From positions 387,001 through 451,000 of the forward strand of contig JACGWO010000006.1 in assembly GCA_034509735.1 (NCBI GenBank): a stretch of 64,000 nt of DNA, read 5' to 3'. This DNA is from Sesamum alatum (Eukaryota > Streptophyta > Magnoliopsida > Lamiales > Pedaliaceae). The notes beneath the pieces are model-generated. The model saw only the letters and a program-made list of their open reading frames with translations, made no database searches and was not told the origin of the DNA. The stretch's first letter is position 1. Each line of letters opens with the position of its first letter. Made by a program: the position numbers and the translations under genes. Shown piece by piece: positions 11,797 through 23,619 of this stretch.

Positions 11797-14700
11797 ATGA
11801 CTCAAGACGTTGAGATGAAGGAGCAGCAGGTTGCCCCATCCAATTCTCTTTCTTCGACTTCGCCCTCCACTCTGCAGCGTAAGTATTTAATTTACACAGT
11901 GCAGAATTCTTTACTTGTTTATTGTTTTAGTCAAAAGGGATTTTCTTGAGTTATGGTATCATTGGACCTTAGACTCTGGTGAAGAAAACACAAAGGACAG
12001 TGCTCTTTCACTTAGCTGGTTTTAGATGAGACACGAGGGAAATGCCACTGCATGTATAATTGCAATTGACAGAGAGATTTAAGAGAATGTAAATATGCTC
12101 TTTTTTGACAATAGGCAGGAATTGTTTTGTAAATCTGATTTTTTTGTACAGAAGAAATGTCTTGTTAGTCGTGATTTTGCTTTCCATTTTCACTTCCTCT
12201 GAATCCTAGATCCAGGTGATGTGTTGGCAGTTTGGACTTTTATTTTTTCTCTAATTTTTGGTTGTTTATTAGATTTGAAGGACATAGCTGCATTGATTGA
12301 AACGGGAGCTTACACACGGGAGGTTCGGAGGATTGTGAGGGCTATTCGGTGGACAATCCAGCTGAGGAAGAAGCTGAATGCTTCGGTGCTTTCTGCATTT
12401 CTTAATTTTTCACTTGTGCCTGGATCTGAGGTGCATTCTCGTTTGTCTTCATATGTTCCTAAGGTAAGCAAGTTGGGTCCTTGAGCGAATTGTTGAAATT
12501 CTTTTGTGGTTTGGTTATTAGTAAATTAAGTGATTCATGGCTAAGGTTTGGGACACTTTTGTCTAGGACAAATTGCCTTTTTCCTGGGTAAAATAACTTT
12601 ATCATCAGTTAAATAATAAGCAATAAGTCCACCTCATGGTGTTTTAGTTGTTTCCATTTATGATGACTGCCATATATTTCATTTCCAAATTATTTGTCTA
12701 TTTTGTCATTGTCTTATGCGTCCAATATTCAATATTTCACCATTGTTGTCTTTACAAATTCTAAGATGGAATGTTATATAGAAAAACTTAATATCTTCCT
12801 GCATTGACCTATCAGATGAATCTACTTGTTTAGAGGTTATAACTGGATAGTGTTAACAAATGTGGCATTGAAAATTATCGTACTTTTTCTTTTTCTTTTT
12901 TTTTTAAAAACAAATGGGTTCAACGATTCCCTTGAATTAGAGAGGGGAAATAGTCACACGTAATGTATTGAGCAAAACCTAAAATACTATGAGCAAAAAT
13001 GAATTAAGAGAAAAAGAGAGAAAAACTCATAGATGCCGGTAATGTATTGAGCAAAACCTAAAATACTATGAGCAAAAATGAATTAAGAGAAAAAGAGAGA
13101 AAAACTCATAGATGCCGCTGATGTGTTCCAATCTCTCGCTCCAAATGCTCAACAAGTCCTCATTTTCCCCCCAAATTCCCCCTTTTAACATAGCAACTCG
13201 CCTCTCTCTTTCCTTTCAGCTTGCAGTCAGGAAAAGGGAACAATCTCAGTTAAAAATCTTTCCAAATCTCCCATTTTGATGCACACAGACTTGATCACTC
13301 AATAGGGTGTGATCACCCTTATTGAAGGTTCAATTCTGTTTCTTCCTTCTCTTCCTCTTTATCACTGTCCGAGTCTAATTTAGCCTTTTTTTTACTCTAT
13401 TTTCACCAAAGCTTGTCAAAGATCTACGCAGTAAAATCCTTCGGAAATACTCGAAATAAACATGCATCAATCTTGTCTAGAGAAACCATTGTACAGTGTA
13501 TTTATTGTCTTATTTACTTATGCTTGTAGGAGGATGAGCAGGATATGGAAGTGGACACTGCAACATCTGCTACTCAAGCTCCTGCAAAGCACTCCTTACC
13601 GGAACTTGAGATCTATTCCTATTTGCTTGTTCTAATATTTTTGATTGATCAGAAGAGATACAGTGAGGTATGGTCCTATAAATAATTACCATAAAATTCT
13701 TGTATTGTTAAAAGATTTCTGAATGTATGTTAAGCTATTGATGATTCTTTACTACTACCAGGCTAAGGCTTGTTCTTCAGCCAGCATTGCACGTCTAAAG
13801 AACCTTAATAGACGAACTGTTGATGTCCTGGCATCCAGGCTCTACTTTTACTACTCTCTAAGCTATGAACTTACTGGTGATCTTGCTGAGATACGAGGGT
13901 ATGGCTATACTTCTGCTATAATGTCTTAACCCCTTGGTGATGCACAATACTTGAATGTCTGAATAATCTTATGTTTAAGGCAACAAAGGAGCTGAAATGT
14001 TATGTTATTCTTCTTTTACTAGTATTTTTCTGTGAAATTATGGTGTCGCATTTGATATAAACTTACATTTATTTACAGGACTTTACTTGCTTTGCACCGG
14101 ACTGCAACTTTGCGGCATGATGAATTGGGGCAGGTTTGTTTACAATTGTCATCTTGGTAATGGTTTCCACAATAACTCATGATTGATGACACACAATGTA
14201 CTGCAGGAAACTCTTTTGAATCTGTTGCTGAGGAATTACCTCCATTACAATTTGTATGATCAAGCGGAGAAACTGAGATCAAAGGCTCCGCGTTTTGAAG
14301 CTCACTCAAATCAGCAGGCAAATCTTATGACACTGCTTGAATTATTTTATGTCAATCAATCGCATTCCAGTTTACATGCTTGAGTTGAGATAATTTAGTT
14401 TGTTACTCGCTCTAATTATTAGTGGGACATGAACATTAAATTGGATATTTAGTATTAGTGTAAAGAGGAGACTGCAGTAACATATACTGGCAATATCATG
14501 GCCTGTATGCCGGGGAATCTGTTTTCCTTTCTTATCTTTAATAACTTGGAACTCCTAGAAGTTGATAGATCTCAACAGCAATACATAAGTGCTCCAGTTA
14601 TACTGACCAAGCATAATACATGTCTATACTTAGAGATGGCCAACGGAACGGAAGATAAGCAAATGACAGTTTGGAGACACTTCTATTCATATATACTTAG

Positions 14701-16051
14701 AGATGGTCAACGGATGGGAAGATAAGACGTTAAACTACATGCTAAGCATACTTCATGCTATTATAAGCTATTCTGATACCAAAATGATGATATGATACTG
14801 CAACTACTTTACCATTTTGCCTCTAATGCTGTGCTAAAGGTAATAATGGTTATCCGTGTTGAACGAAATGGAAATAAGTACCATCGCTCTGCTCTCAGTC
14901 TTCTTAAGCATGTGCATAGTATTACTTTAATATTTTGGGGTATTTCTGGTGACATTATGTCTAAAATTTTGTTTATTGAAGTTTGCCTCTGAGATCTTGC
15001 CTGTCTCCTATGTAGTTCTGTCGATACCTCTTTTACCTTGGCAAAATCAGGACAATTCAGCTAGAGTACACTGATGCTAAAGAGTCCCTCCTCCAAGCTG
15101 CCAGGAAAGCACCTGTTTCTGCTTTAGGTTTCCGAATTCAATGCAACAAGTGGGCTGTGATTGTCCGCTTACTGCTTGGAGAGATTCCAGAAAGAACTGT
15201 TTTTATGCAGAAAGGGATGGAAAAAGCTTTGAGGCCCTACTTCGAGCTGACAAATGTGAGTATGAGTCTTTAAAGTTCCAGTGACCAGTCTGAAAATTGC
15301 TTCACATATTAGTGTTAGTATGTTGCCTTCTGTTTTAAATGTTGTTTATAGGAATTTATGAAGTGTAAATATATTGAGAGATGGCTGGACTGGAGAGTGA
15401 TGCAGCGCTCTTACTTCTCTCTGGAGTAAAGTTTCCATTATCTAATCTGAAGCAGCCCTGAATTTTACCCTGGGGCCTTCTTAGAGCAATTTGGCATACC
15501 CAAATAATCTGGTATTAATATACTTATGTGGGTTGCAGGCCGTCCGGATTGGAGACTTGGAGCTGTTCAAAACAGTAGCTGAGAAGTTTGCCAGCACTTT
15601 TAGCTCTGACAGAACCAACAATTTGATTGTCAGGCTACGGCATAATGTCATTAGGACTGGTTTACGCAACATTAGTATTTCATACTCCCGGATCTCACTT
15701 GCTGATGTTGCTAAGAAGTTGAGATTGGATTCTGCAAATCCTGTCGCCGATGCTGAAAGTATTGTATCTAAAGCAATTCGAGATGGTGCAATTGATGCCA
15801 CATTAGACCACGCTAATGGATGGATGGTGTCAAAGGAGACTGGGGATATTTACTCCACAAATGAGCCTCAGATTGCATTTAACTCGAGGATTGCCTTTTG
15901 CTTGAATATGCACAATGAAGCAGTGCGTGCTCTTCGATTTCCACCAAATTCCCACAAGGAAAAGGAAAGTGCTGAGAAGAGAAGAGAGAGACAACAGCAA
16001 GAGCAAGAGCTTGCAAAACATATAGCTGAGGAGGATGATGACGAATTCTGA
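11797..16051 (+). CDS. RPN3: 26S proteasome non-ATPase regulatory subunit RPN3 (PSMD3)
   Basis: A lid subunit of the 19S regulatory particle that helps hold together the scaffold that deubiquitinates and feeds substrates to the proteasome. Exons: 11797-11878, 12273-12463, 13530-13667, 13762-13898, 14079-14133, 14207-14317, 15016-15255 and 15539-16051. They give 488 aa, the same length I recall for Arabidopsis RPN3. It begins [10 protein letters not shown]. The helical repeat region includes [12 protein letters not shown] and [17 protein letters not shown]. The C-terminal PCI/winged-helix region contains [20 protein letters not shown], and the protein ends in an acidic EEDDDEF tail. The intron after exon 6 needs a GC donor (CAG|GCAAAT): the flanking codons NQQ/FCRY join in frame and no GT alternative does. 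An upstream in-frame ATG at 11722 could add 25 hydrophobic residues if the leader intron is kept. Confidence 0.97.
12961..13117 (+). repeat. 79-bp perfect tandem duplication in RPN3 intron 2
   Basis: The unit beginning TAATGTATTGAGCAAAACC starts at 12961 and again at 13040; the two copies are identical through GATGCCG. Perfect identity means a recent duplication. It lies well inside the intron (12464-13529) away from splice signals. Confidence 0.9.
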
Positions 16052-17083
16052 TGATAAGGGTCTTATGCTTGCATTGTTGGTTTGCCTCTGATGTGGTGCC
16101 CCGTGATTATCAAACTTTCTTACAAGGATTTCGCTTGAACTGGCGGAGCTACTAGCCTTGTGTAGCCGAGCCTTCACCTGCGTGTTGGTGTATGAGCTGG
16201 TTTAGCCCCAAGTATTTGTTGGTTACTTCTTTTGGACTGAACCACAAAGTGACTGCCTTCTTATTTGTTTAAACTCCAGAACTCCTATGATCTAAATTGG
16301 AAGTTTTATAAGGAATCATAATTGTGTTGAACATGAAGCAGCAAATTTATGCACATTTAATTTTCTTGGAGTACATTATCCGTTGGTGCGGGTTCTGTTT
16401 TATTCACTTTGCTGTATTTCGTCCATAACTGTTGTGAGATTCTTAATAAGTTTGATTCTTGCACAGTGGGAAAGAAACCTGGAATGTTCCCTTTGATTCA
16501 GCAAAGGGCCAGTATATCAACTGAATGAACGGAATTATGATTTTTGCGACCGCATTGTCAAATCCTAGAACTCGGCCGGAGGTGCTTGAAAACACAAAAT
16601 CTTGCTATTGTGATGCGTATTCTGCATTGACATATAAAGTACCTGTTGTGTTCTAACATGCTGGAAAGACAGCTATGAAATCTATGAATTGCTTCGTTTT
16701 GTTGTTTTTTGTGTACACAGACTAACCGTGCTGGTGTATTCTAAACGCGGTAGGAATTTCAGTTTTGTCTTCGCAAGACATCCTGTTCAAGTGGATTTTT
16801 ATGTTGCTACTCCAGCAAGTACAGTATTTGCAACTTCGATTAGCTTTTCGACTCAAACTTTTACATATGCGAGAATTTCTGGTTAATTGAATACTCAAAT
16901 ATTACACAACCTAAACAAGAAAACTGTAGAACATACACAAAATCTTTGGATGGTACCCCTTCTAAAAGGTGGTTGTTCTACATTGAGTTAGAGCAATAAG
17001 CTGTGTTGTAGTTTCAGCCGAAAAATGGAGAGTAAAAGAAAATCAAAAGCTTCAGGATAAAATGGGCATTGGTATTTCAGCAT
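16052..17083. other. Spacer between convergent RPN3 and TRAPPC2L
   Basis: Holds the 3' regions of both genes. The short open frames here are not recognisable and I see no other structure. Confidence 0.5.
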
Positions 17084-19003
17084 TCACCCAGTTGTAGTCA
17101 ACCCAAATGACTTGACGATCGTGGCGACTCTTTCTGCAAAAGTTTTGGAAGTGATCTTTTTACCCGGAACATGAAACGGGTTTGAAACTGCATCCACATA
17201 GGCAGCATGGAACCTCCTGAAAAACTGTAGCAGTTTTAACAAAAACAGGCATTTAGTTAGCTGCCGCAGTACAGATACTGAACATTACTAAGGGCCGTAA
17301 AACAGCAACCTAAGTGACAGTCAAAGTAGAAAGAGTAGGATTCTGAGAATCAATAAAATAAGACAATTTTATTGATCTCATAAACAACAGATTGTTGGCA
17401 CACTTAAATAGACTCCAATTCCCAAGGTTAAGTGATTCTACCATAAAATTCTCACTACAATATCAGATAAACTTAACTGCAATGAGGACAGAAAGACATA
17501 GTTGGTCAGAACTGATGTATATTCTACAAAGCAAGAGTCAAGTTGCACGACATAGAATCAGAGGTCGATTCGGAGTTTTGACTTGAAGATGCCAAATCTC
17601 AGTAAAGCAAGAGAAATGCTTTGGTCAATCAGTAAAATGGTTACTCTCAGCATTAGTTGTTAAGGACCCAGAAGCAGCCAAAAAGAGAAGGATCTGTTAG
17701 GTAATACAATAACTGACATCTGCCAAAATGGTTTCAAGAATCTCTACCATTGATAGTAGTTGAAATGGTAGGAAACAGAAGTTAAGATGAAAGTACCATT
17801 TCATGCATACACATACCAGGACTTTAACGTAGCATAAAGTCCATAGGTACATCGTAGAAAAGTACTATTTCATGCATAAACATACCACGAGTTTAATGAA
17901 GCATAACGTCCTTACGTACATTGTAGAAAACTTACAGTTCTCATATCTGCATCTCGAACATCAAGATCGGTTGTCACCAATATGAACTTCACCTTGGTAT
18001 TGGTCAAGTAACCATAGCTGTAAACATTGCATCATGAGCACCAGAGAGCAAGAGGAAGTAAACTGATGTCCTGTTCTCAACCACAGTTACAGAAAACAAG
18101 ATTCTTCGTACTTACACTTTGTAGTTTTCAGTTGGACATAGCAAACCAAGAAATGTCTCATTTATTGTTGGGCCAGACTTTTTCGGGTTGTCCACTGATG
18201 ATAATAGAAAAATACCAAAAGAAAAATCCATTCAGCCATACTATTACAGGTAAAAGGTCAAGGGGAAGTGCTGCGTGACTACAATTTCCCTAAGCATACA
18301 AAACAATTAACTAATCAATGAAACTCGCATCCCATGGTTATGCCGGAAATTCTCTTCCTTCAGCTCGACACTACAAAGATCACCTCCAAAGTGAAACCAG
18401 AAAGGGTCTGTATCCTTTTCAACGCCTAGTTCAATGTATATATCGTTAATCCATTTTCCTCTGAGTTTATTGATGATGTGAATTCCAACAAGTTTGCATC
18501 ATTGGTGCATCTAATGGCCTCCTCTAGATGTGCCAGAATCAGATACAACTTTATACATATGCTCCTAAATCATGCTATTAATACAATTGAGAGTTCATCT
18601 AATTCACAGCTGAAATTGGTGAATCAGGAATTTTGGCTTTTCACATAATTCAATCTCTTCCACTAAATTTTCTCTGTCAGTGATGTTCATCGACAAAACA
18701 CTCACTCAATAAGCAAAATTGAAAGGATATAATAAAAAGATTCACCTCTTTCATCAATGACGTCGAGAGAACAATGTACCATGTGATGAAGCTTGAGCGC
18801 ATCATCTGCTTCAGTGAAACTCTGTATGTAGAGCGGATTGTTCTGCAAATCACAATAAATTCAAACCAAATGCTATTATGATTATGAGTTTTTAGGATCA
18901 TCTGTGGAAGCAATTGTAAAGACCGATCAAATCATATCTAGAACATGAAAACAGGAGGACGGCGGCGCACCTGGTGTCCGACGACGGCGAGGCAGACGAT
19001 CAT
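17084..19003 (-). CDS. TRAPPC2L: Trafficking protein particle complex subunit 2-like (TRAPPC2L)
   Basis: A small longin-fold subunit of the TRAPP tethering complex, a Rab exchange factor for ER-Golgi and Golgi traffic. Read on the minus strand, exons are 19003-18971, 18842-18746, 18194-18116, 18017-17936 and 17224-17084, all with GT-AG introns. Together they give 143 aa, about the size of human and plant TRAPPC2L. It begins MIVCLAVVGHQ-NNPLYIQSF and continues HHMVHCSLDVIDER, FLGLLCPTENYKVYGYLTNT and KFILVTTDLDVRDAD, the family signature of sedlin-like proteins. It ends FAERVATIVKSFGL. There is no membrane segment, as expected for a peripheral complex subunit. The last intron (17225-17935) carries a local 69-bp duplication. 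Confidence 0.93.
17792..17929. repeat. Imperfect 69-bp tandem duplication in TRAPPC2L intron
   Basis: Units starting AGTACCATTTCATGCAT at 17792 and AGTACTATTTCATGCAT at 17861 are similar along their full length, with scattered substitutions. Confidence 0.75.
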
Positions 19004-19960
19004 TTTCTCTGCGCTTGAGCTGGATTCTTCAGTGGTCAGGGTAATCTAAGAAAATTACGAACAGTAAATTGCACATTTATCCACACAGCATAGGAATGTT
19101 CACTTGTTTGGTCCCTTAACTCCACAAAACCTACAAATTTAGTCCCTTAATTCTACATTGTGTTTAATAGATATACTTGAAAGTAAGAATTTAAAATTTT
19201 TAATAATAAGTTCTTTGAATTTATGTCGATGATTCCACATAAGTCATTTCAAATTCTTTAACTTTTAATTTGAATTATATTTTATAAATTAATTTAACTT
19301 TTTTCTAATATGAAGTTATTTCAAATTCTTTTTCTAAACTTTTACACTGAATTATAAAAAAAATAAAAAAAATAAAAGGCTGATTAGGGTTCCAGTTCAA
19401 TTTCATAGAAGGTCCTAATTATAAAAAACATTGTTGATGGTGACAGATAAAATGGAATGAATTATGCCGTACAACATAACATGTATCATGTACACTTCCA
19501 TTTTCAATTCATGCCTTTCCCATTGTATAATTAGAAAGCATTTTACTTTGCTTCCAAATAACCATTTTTTGAGTGGGTCGGGTCACACTCGACTCAGCTG
19601 ACACATTAGCTCGAATCATCAATCGTTTGTGGCTCCTATAACATCAAGCTCAAAATTAATTTAAGTATCGAGCAGTTTTAATTAAGGGTCACATCAATTA
19701 ACCTAACGCTTTGTGTAGCAAACCAACGTTACTTATTTAGATCGAGACACTTATCAAAACGCATGTTCCAGGTCATTAAGGCCCTTGGCTGGGATCACAA
19801 TTATAAAAAATATTAAAATTTCACAAAATTTAAATGATAATTACCATATCAGTTCACCATAAACATACAAACAGAATGACCCAAATAATGCAAACGAACA
19901 CAGTTATTCCTAAATTTGATGAAATGCTACCATCACTTTTTCCATAAATTAATGTCTAAC
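19004..19960. other. Spacer upstream of TRAPPC2L
   Basis: The TRAPPC2L promoter lies within the first few hundred bases. The remainder is AT-rich, with no gene and no clear repeat, up to the hAT-like element. Confidence 0.5.
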
Positions 19961-21029
19961 TAGACCTGTCAATGAGCGGGTATTACCCTACCAAGACCCG
20001 GACTCAATAAATACCCATAGTTATTATTTATAGACCCCACCTGGAACCTACTCGTGCAATACCCGTCGCGCTTGAGGCTGGCCCCATGGCTAGCTCGAGG
20101 GGGCTCGAGCAAGAGGGCACCTAAGAGGAGCCACACTGCGAACATTGGTGTACGAGGCCAACCTAATGCTAGCTCGAAGGGGCTCGAGGCTGGTGTGCGA
20201 GGCCGGCCCCATGGCTAGCTCGAGGGGGCGCAAGCAAGAGCGCACCCAAGAGGAGCCGCATCGTGAACACTGGTATGCGAGGCCGACCTGATGTTAGCTC
20301 GAGGGGCTCGAGGCTGGTTGGTTCAAAGTATCGGCCGATACATATCCGGATCGGTCGGTGCCGATTCGAGAAAAACGCCCGATAACCTATATTATCCGAG
20401 ATGCTATGGTATCGCCGATATTATCACTGATGCAATGATATTATCGCTCGTATCCGATAACATCAACGATACAATGAGTCCGTCACTTTGCTATACCCGG
20501 AGATATCCTTTCTCCCTTTTCCTGTTCTTTTTGTTTTTACTAGGAGTATCACGCATAATGCACATGTAAAAATATATTTTTAGAGGTGAATATATAATTT
20601 ATTAGTTATAAAAGATATTAAACTCATAATTTTATTTATATTTCTATTATTGAATCATTAGCATATAATTATATTTTTTTAAAAAAAATTATAATAATTG
20701 TTTTATTGATGAGGGAACCATTTAAATAATTTATTTGTAACACACATCTAAATTTAATTGATAATATTAAATAAAATATTTATTGCTTAAAATTAAATTT
20801 TTGCATTTCTTATTTAATAATTATTATGTTTAAAATTTTTAGATGTTACCCGTTCAATACCCATACCCACGGGTATTTTAGGGTCTAGACCCTACCCATA
20901 TCCAAAGTACTTATTTCAATGGGTATGAATTCGAGTGTGGGTCTAATATAAAATTATTGGGTCCGAGTCTGGGTATTAGTTATTGTAGTGAGTTTGGGAC
21001 TGAGTATTACCCGCCCATTGATAGGTCTG
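19961..21029. mobile_element. hAT-like non-autonomous element (1.07 kb)
   Basis: The left end reads TAGACCTGTCAATGAGCGGG and the reverse complement of the right end reads CAGACCTATCAATGGGCGGG, the kind of terminal repeat seen in plant hAT elements. Flanking 8-mers TGTCTAAC (19953-19960) and TGTATAAC (21030-21037) differ at one base, which fits an 8-bp target-site duplication that has aged. Subterminal regions repeat the GGGTATT/AATACCC theme. The interior has a GC-rich 125-bp tandem repeat and no transposase. Confidence 0.7.
20081..20315. repeat. GC-rich 125-bp tandem repeat inside the hAT-like element
   Basis: GCCCCATGGCTAGCTCGAGG occurs at 20081 and again at 20206. The rest of the unit (AAGAGGAGCC, then a GCGAGGCC-like stretch, then GCTAGCTCGA) repeats with scattered changes. 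Base composition is sharply unlike the surrounding AT-rich DNA. Confidence 0.75.
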
Positions 21030-23619
21030 TGTATAACATATTTCTATTTTCTCGACGATAAATAATCCCAAACTTGTTAAGTGCTACGTGAAAGAGAGAA
21101 GACGAAAAACAAACCATTTCTATTTGAAAGTTCAAACTAAATTGAAACTTTTAGTTTTATAATTTTAAGAATTATTTAATTACGTAATTATTATAATCGT
21201 CTGCACTAATAAATTAATAAGTTACTTTATAGTTTTTATTATTACTATTTTAAGAATTGGGGGTGAATTAATACTGTAATCGTTGGCACTTTTTCACTAC
21301 ATCTGGAAATATTAAAAGGTAGAACAACAATAATCTCACAATTGGAAACCAAAATTTGAATTTTGAAAAAGAAAACAGATAATAAAGAAACAAAAAAGGG
21401 ATGAAGGGGAAAGAACAGTAACACACGTAAACAGAGAACTTCAACCGGCAGAAATGACTAGAATACCCCTAAACTCACAGCAGCTCTAGCCTATAAGCTG
21501 AGCGGCTGAGCCTGATATATCACGCCATAACCTTTCTCTGAGCTGTATATATATATATATATATATAAACGTTTGCTTTCCTCTCGCAATTAATAGAATC
21601 AACGGAGAGAGGCGCTTGTTCTTCTATTTTCAATCAACCGACTTTGGCCTTGAGCTCCAATTCAGAGGTAATTGATAGCACTCACTTTCCTCACTCCTCC
21701 ATTTGATGCGCAATCAATTAATTTATTTATATCCGCGTTTTCGAATTTTATAATTTGTTTGTGTATTTTCCATTTATTTATCTTTGACTCATTGGTGAGA
21801 ATTTGTGTATGCAAGAATTCATTTGATCTTGTTTTGGTTCGGAATATATTACTGTCTTCTCCTTTAGCTTTAACGAGTTTGAAGGGATGAGAATGAGTTC
21901 GGAGCTGGTCTAGGAATTTACTTATGCTCCGCTGTTACTCATTTAGTTCTTTTCTATATCTGGATTTTAATTTTAAAGTGCTAATTATCTTACTTCATTG
22001 TTTCTTTAATCCGTGGCAGGAATGAGATGTTGTTAGGGGTGTCAGTTTGAAATCATAAGTGATGGGATTTGGTTTGGTGACTGTGTGCTGAGTGAAATAC
22101 CGTTAATTAAAAGGGTGGAGCTAAGTAAAACATTTTCTGAAGATGCTGCTTACTCATTCCAAATTTTCAGTTGTTGTGGATTGAGTATCTGCAAATGGTT
22201 CTGCTCAGCCAGATACCCAAATGGATTTTCCGTTAAATTGTATTCGTAATGACATAGTTTCTTTTATATGCCGTTAATCACTCAAATGGATTGAGTGAAA
22301 TACCGTTAATTAAAAGGGTGGAGCTAAGTAAAACATTTTCTGAAGATGCTGCTTACTCATTCCAAATTTTCAGTTGTTGTGGATTGAGTATCTGCAAATG
22401 GTTCTGCTCAGCCAGATACCCAAATGGATTTTCCGTTAAATTGTATTCGTAATGACATAGTTTCTTTTATATGCCGTTAATCACTCAAATGGATTGAGTG
22501 AAATACCGTTAATTAAAAGGGTGGAGCTAAGTAAAACATTTTCTGAAGATGCTGCTTACTCATTCCAAATTTTCAGTTGTTGTGGATTGAGTATCTGCAA
22601 ATGGTTCTGCTCAGCCAGATACCCAAATGGATTTTCCGTTAAATTGTATTCGTAATGACATAGTTTCTTTTATATGCCATTGAGAAAGGTGATTCTGCTT
22701 ATGGAATAATTACACTGCAATGTCTTTAGTAGCATTATCTCACGGAATATAGGTAGGGAAAATCTTAGCTACATTGTTATGGAATTTTCAACTCATAAAG
22801 AAGTTGTTCACTGCTCATTCTATCTATACGTTGAAATGTTGAACAACTGCTGGTGATATGATATCTCCCCCACAACTTCTCCAGAATCACAAATATTGGT
22901 ATTGGCGCATCTGTTGCATTATTATATTTAACGTCACTTTTTTATTTCCCTATAGGGGTTGGTCATGTGCATTCCAAAGTGGAATACCTTTTGTTCTTAA
23001 TTTGTCAATGCCATCGGACAACAATTTAGTATATGTTTATCAATTAAAAAAAAGGGAAATGTTCGCGTATCAGATGATTTTCCCAGTGCTTTTGGCATAT
23101 TGTATTGGCTATGAGATGGGGACTCGTATAAAATTGGTTTAAATTCATTCAAATCCAACTGTTGGTGTCGATGCTACTAACACATAGTAATTTGAATCAG
23201 TTGAATGATGCTGTTGGTCAATTATCAAGGTTGTTATTTAAACTATATGGATATTTAATGTTAGGTTATGATGTTCCACTTTTGCATGCATTTTGTCTTT
23301 CTTTTGTTTTGTGATGGCAAGTATTAACCATGATAATTGGTTCTCCATTTGGAAATGAATAAGAGAAAGTGAAAAATCTGTTAAAGTCAACGCATTCAAA
23401 TCTCAAAGACATATGTTTATAATAAAATGTTAAATGGCATCATAATAAAACCTCTTAATCCAGTAAATCAGGGGCATGTAAAGCTCTGTACAGTCCAATG
23501 AACTCTTCTTTCCGACTGGTTAAATATAGGGTAGTTAAAATGAGTACTCTGTGTGTGTGCACGCGTACTTTAGCTATTTATCCCACTAACTTTCTAAATG
23601 GATTTTTTCTGCTTACCAG
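21030..23619 (+). promoter_or_regulatory. Promoter and 5' leader region of the UBC23-type gene
   Basis: A (TA)n tract at 21546-21568 may be, or lie beside, the core promoter. A leader exon probably ends at 21667 (GAG|GTAATT) and a second begins at 22020 (GGCAG|GAATG). The second may end at 22687 (AAAG|GTGATT), leaving an intron that ends CCAG just before the ATG at 23620. The 203-bp triplication lies in the putative second leader exon. Transcript evidence would be needed to fix these limits. Confidence 0.4.
22089..22679 (+). repeat. 203-bp tandem triplication in the leader of the UBC23-type gene
   Basis: The unit starting TGAGTGAAATACCGTTAATT occurs at 22089, 22292 and 22495; the third copy ends slightly early, near TATATGCC. 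The copies appear identical. Each carries two 13-codon ORFs, starting ATGCTGCTTACTC and ATGGTTCTGCTCAG. Confidence 0.93.

Noticed and set aside
21600..23619. miR399 target sites as in PHO2 leaders
   Set aside because: I looked for CTCCTTTGGCA-like sites and found none; this also argues against a PHO2 identity.
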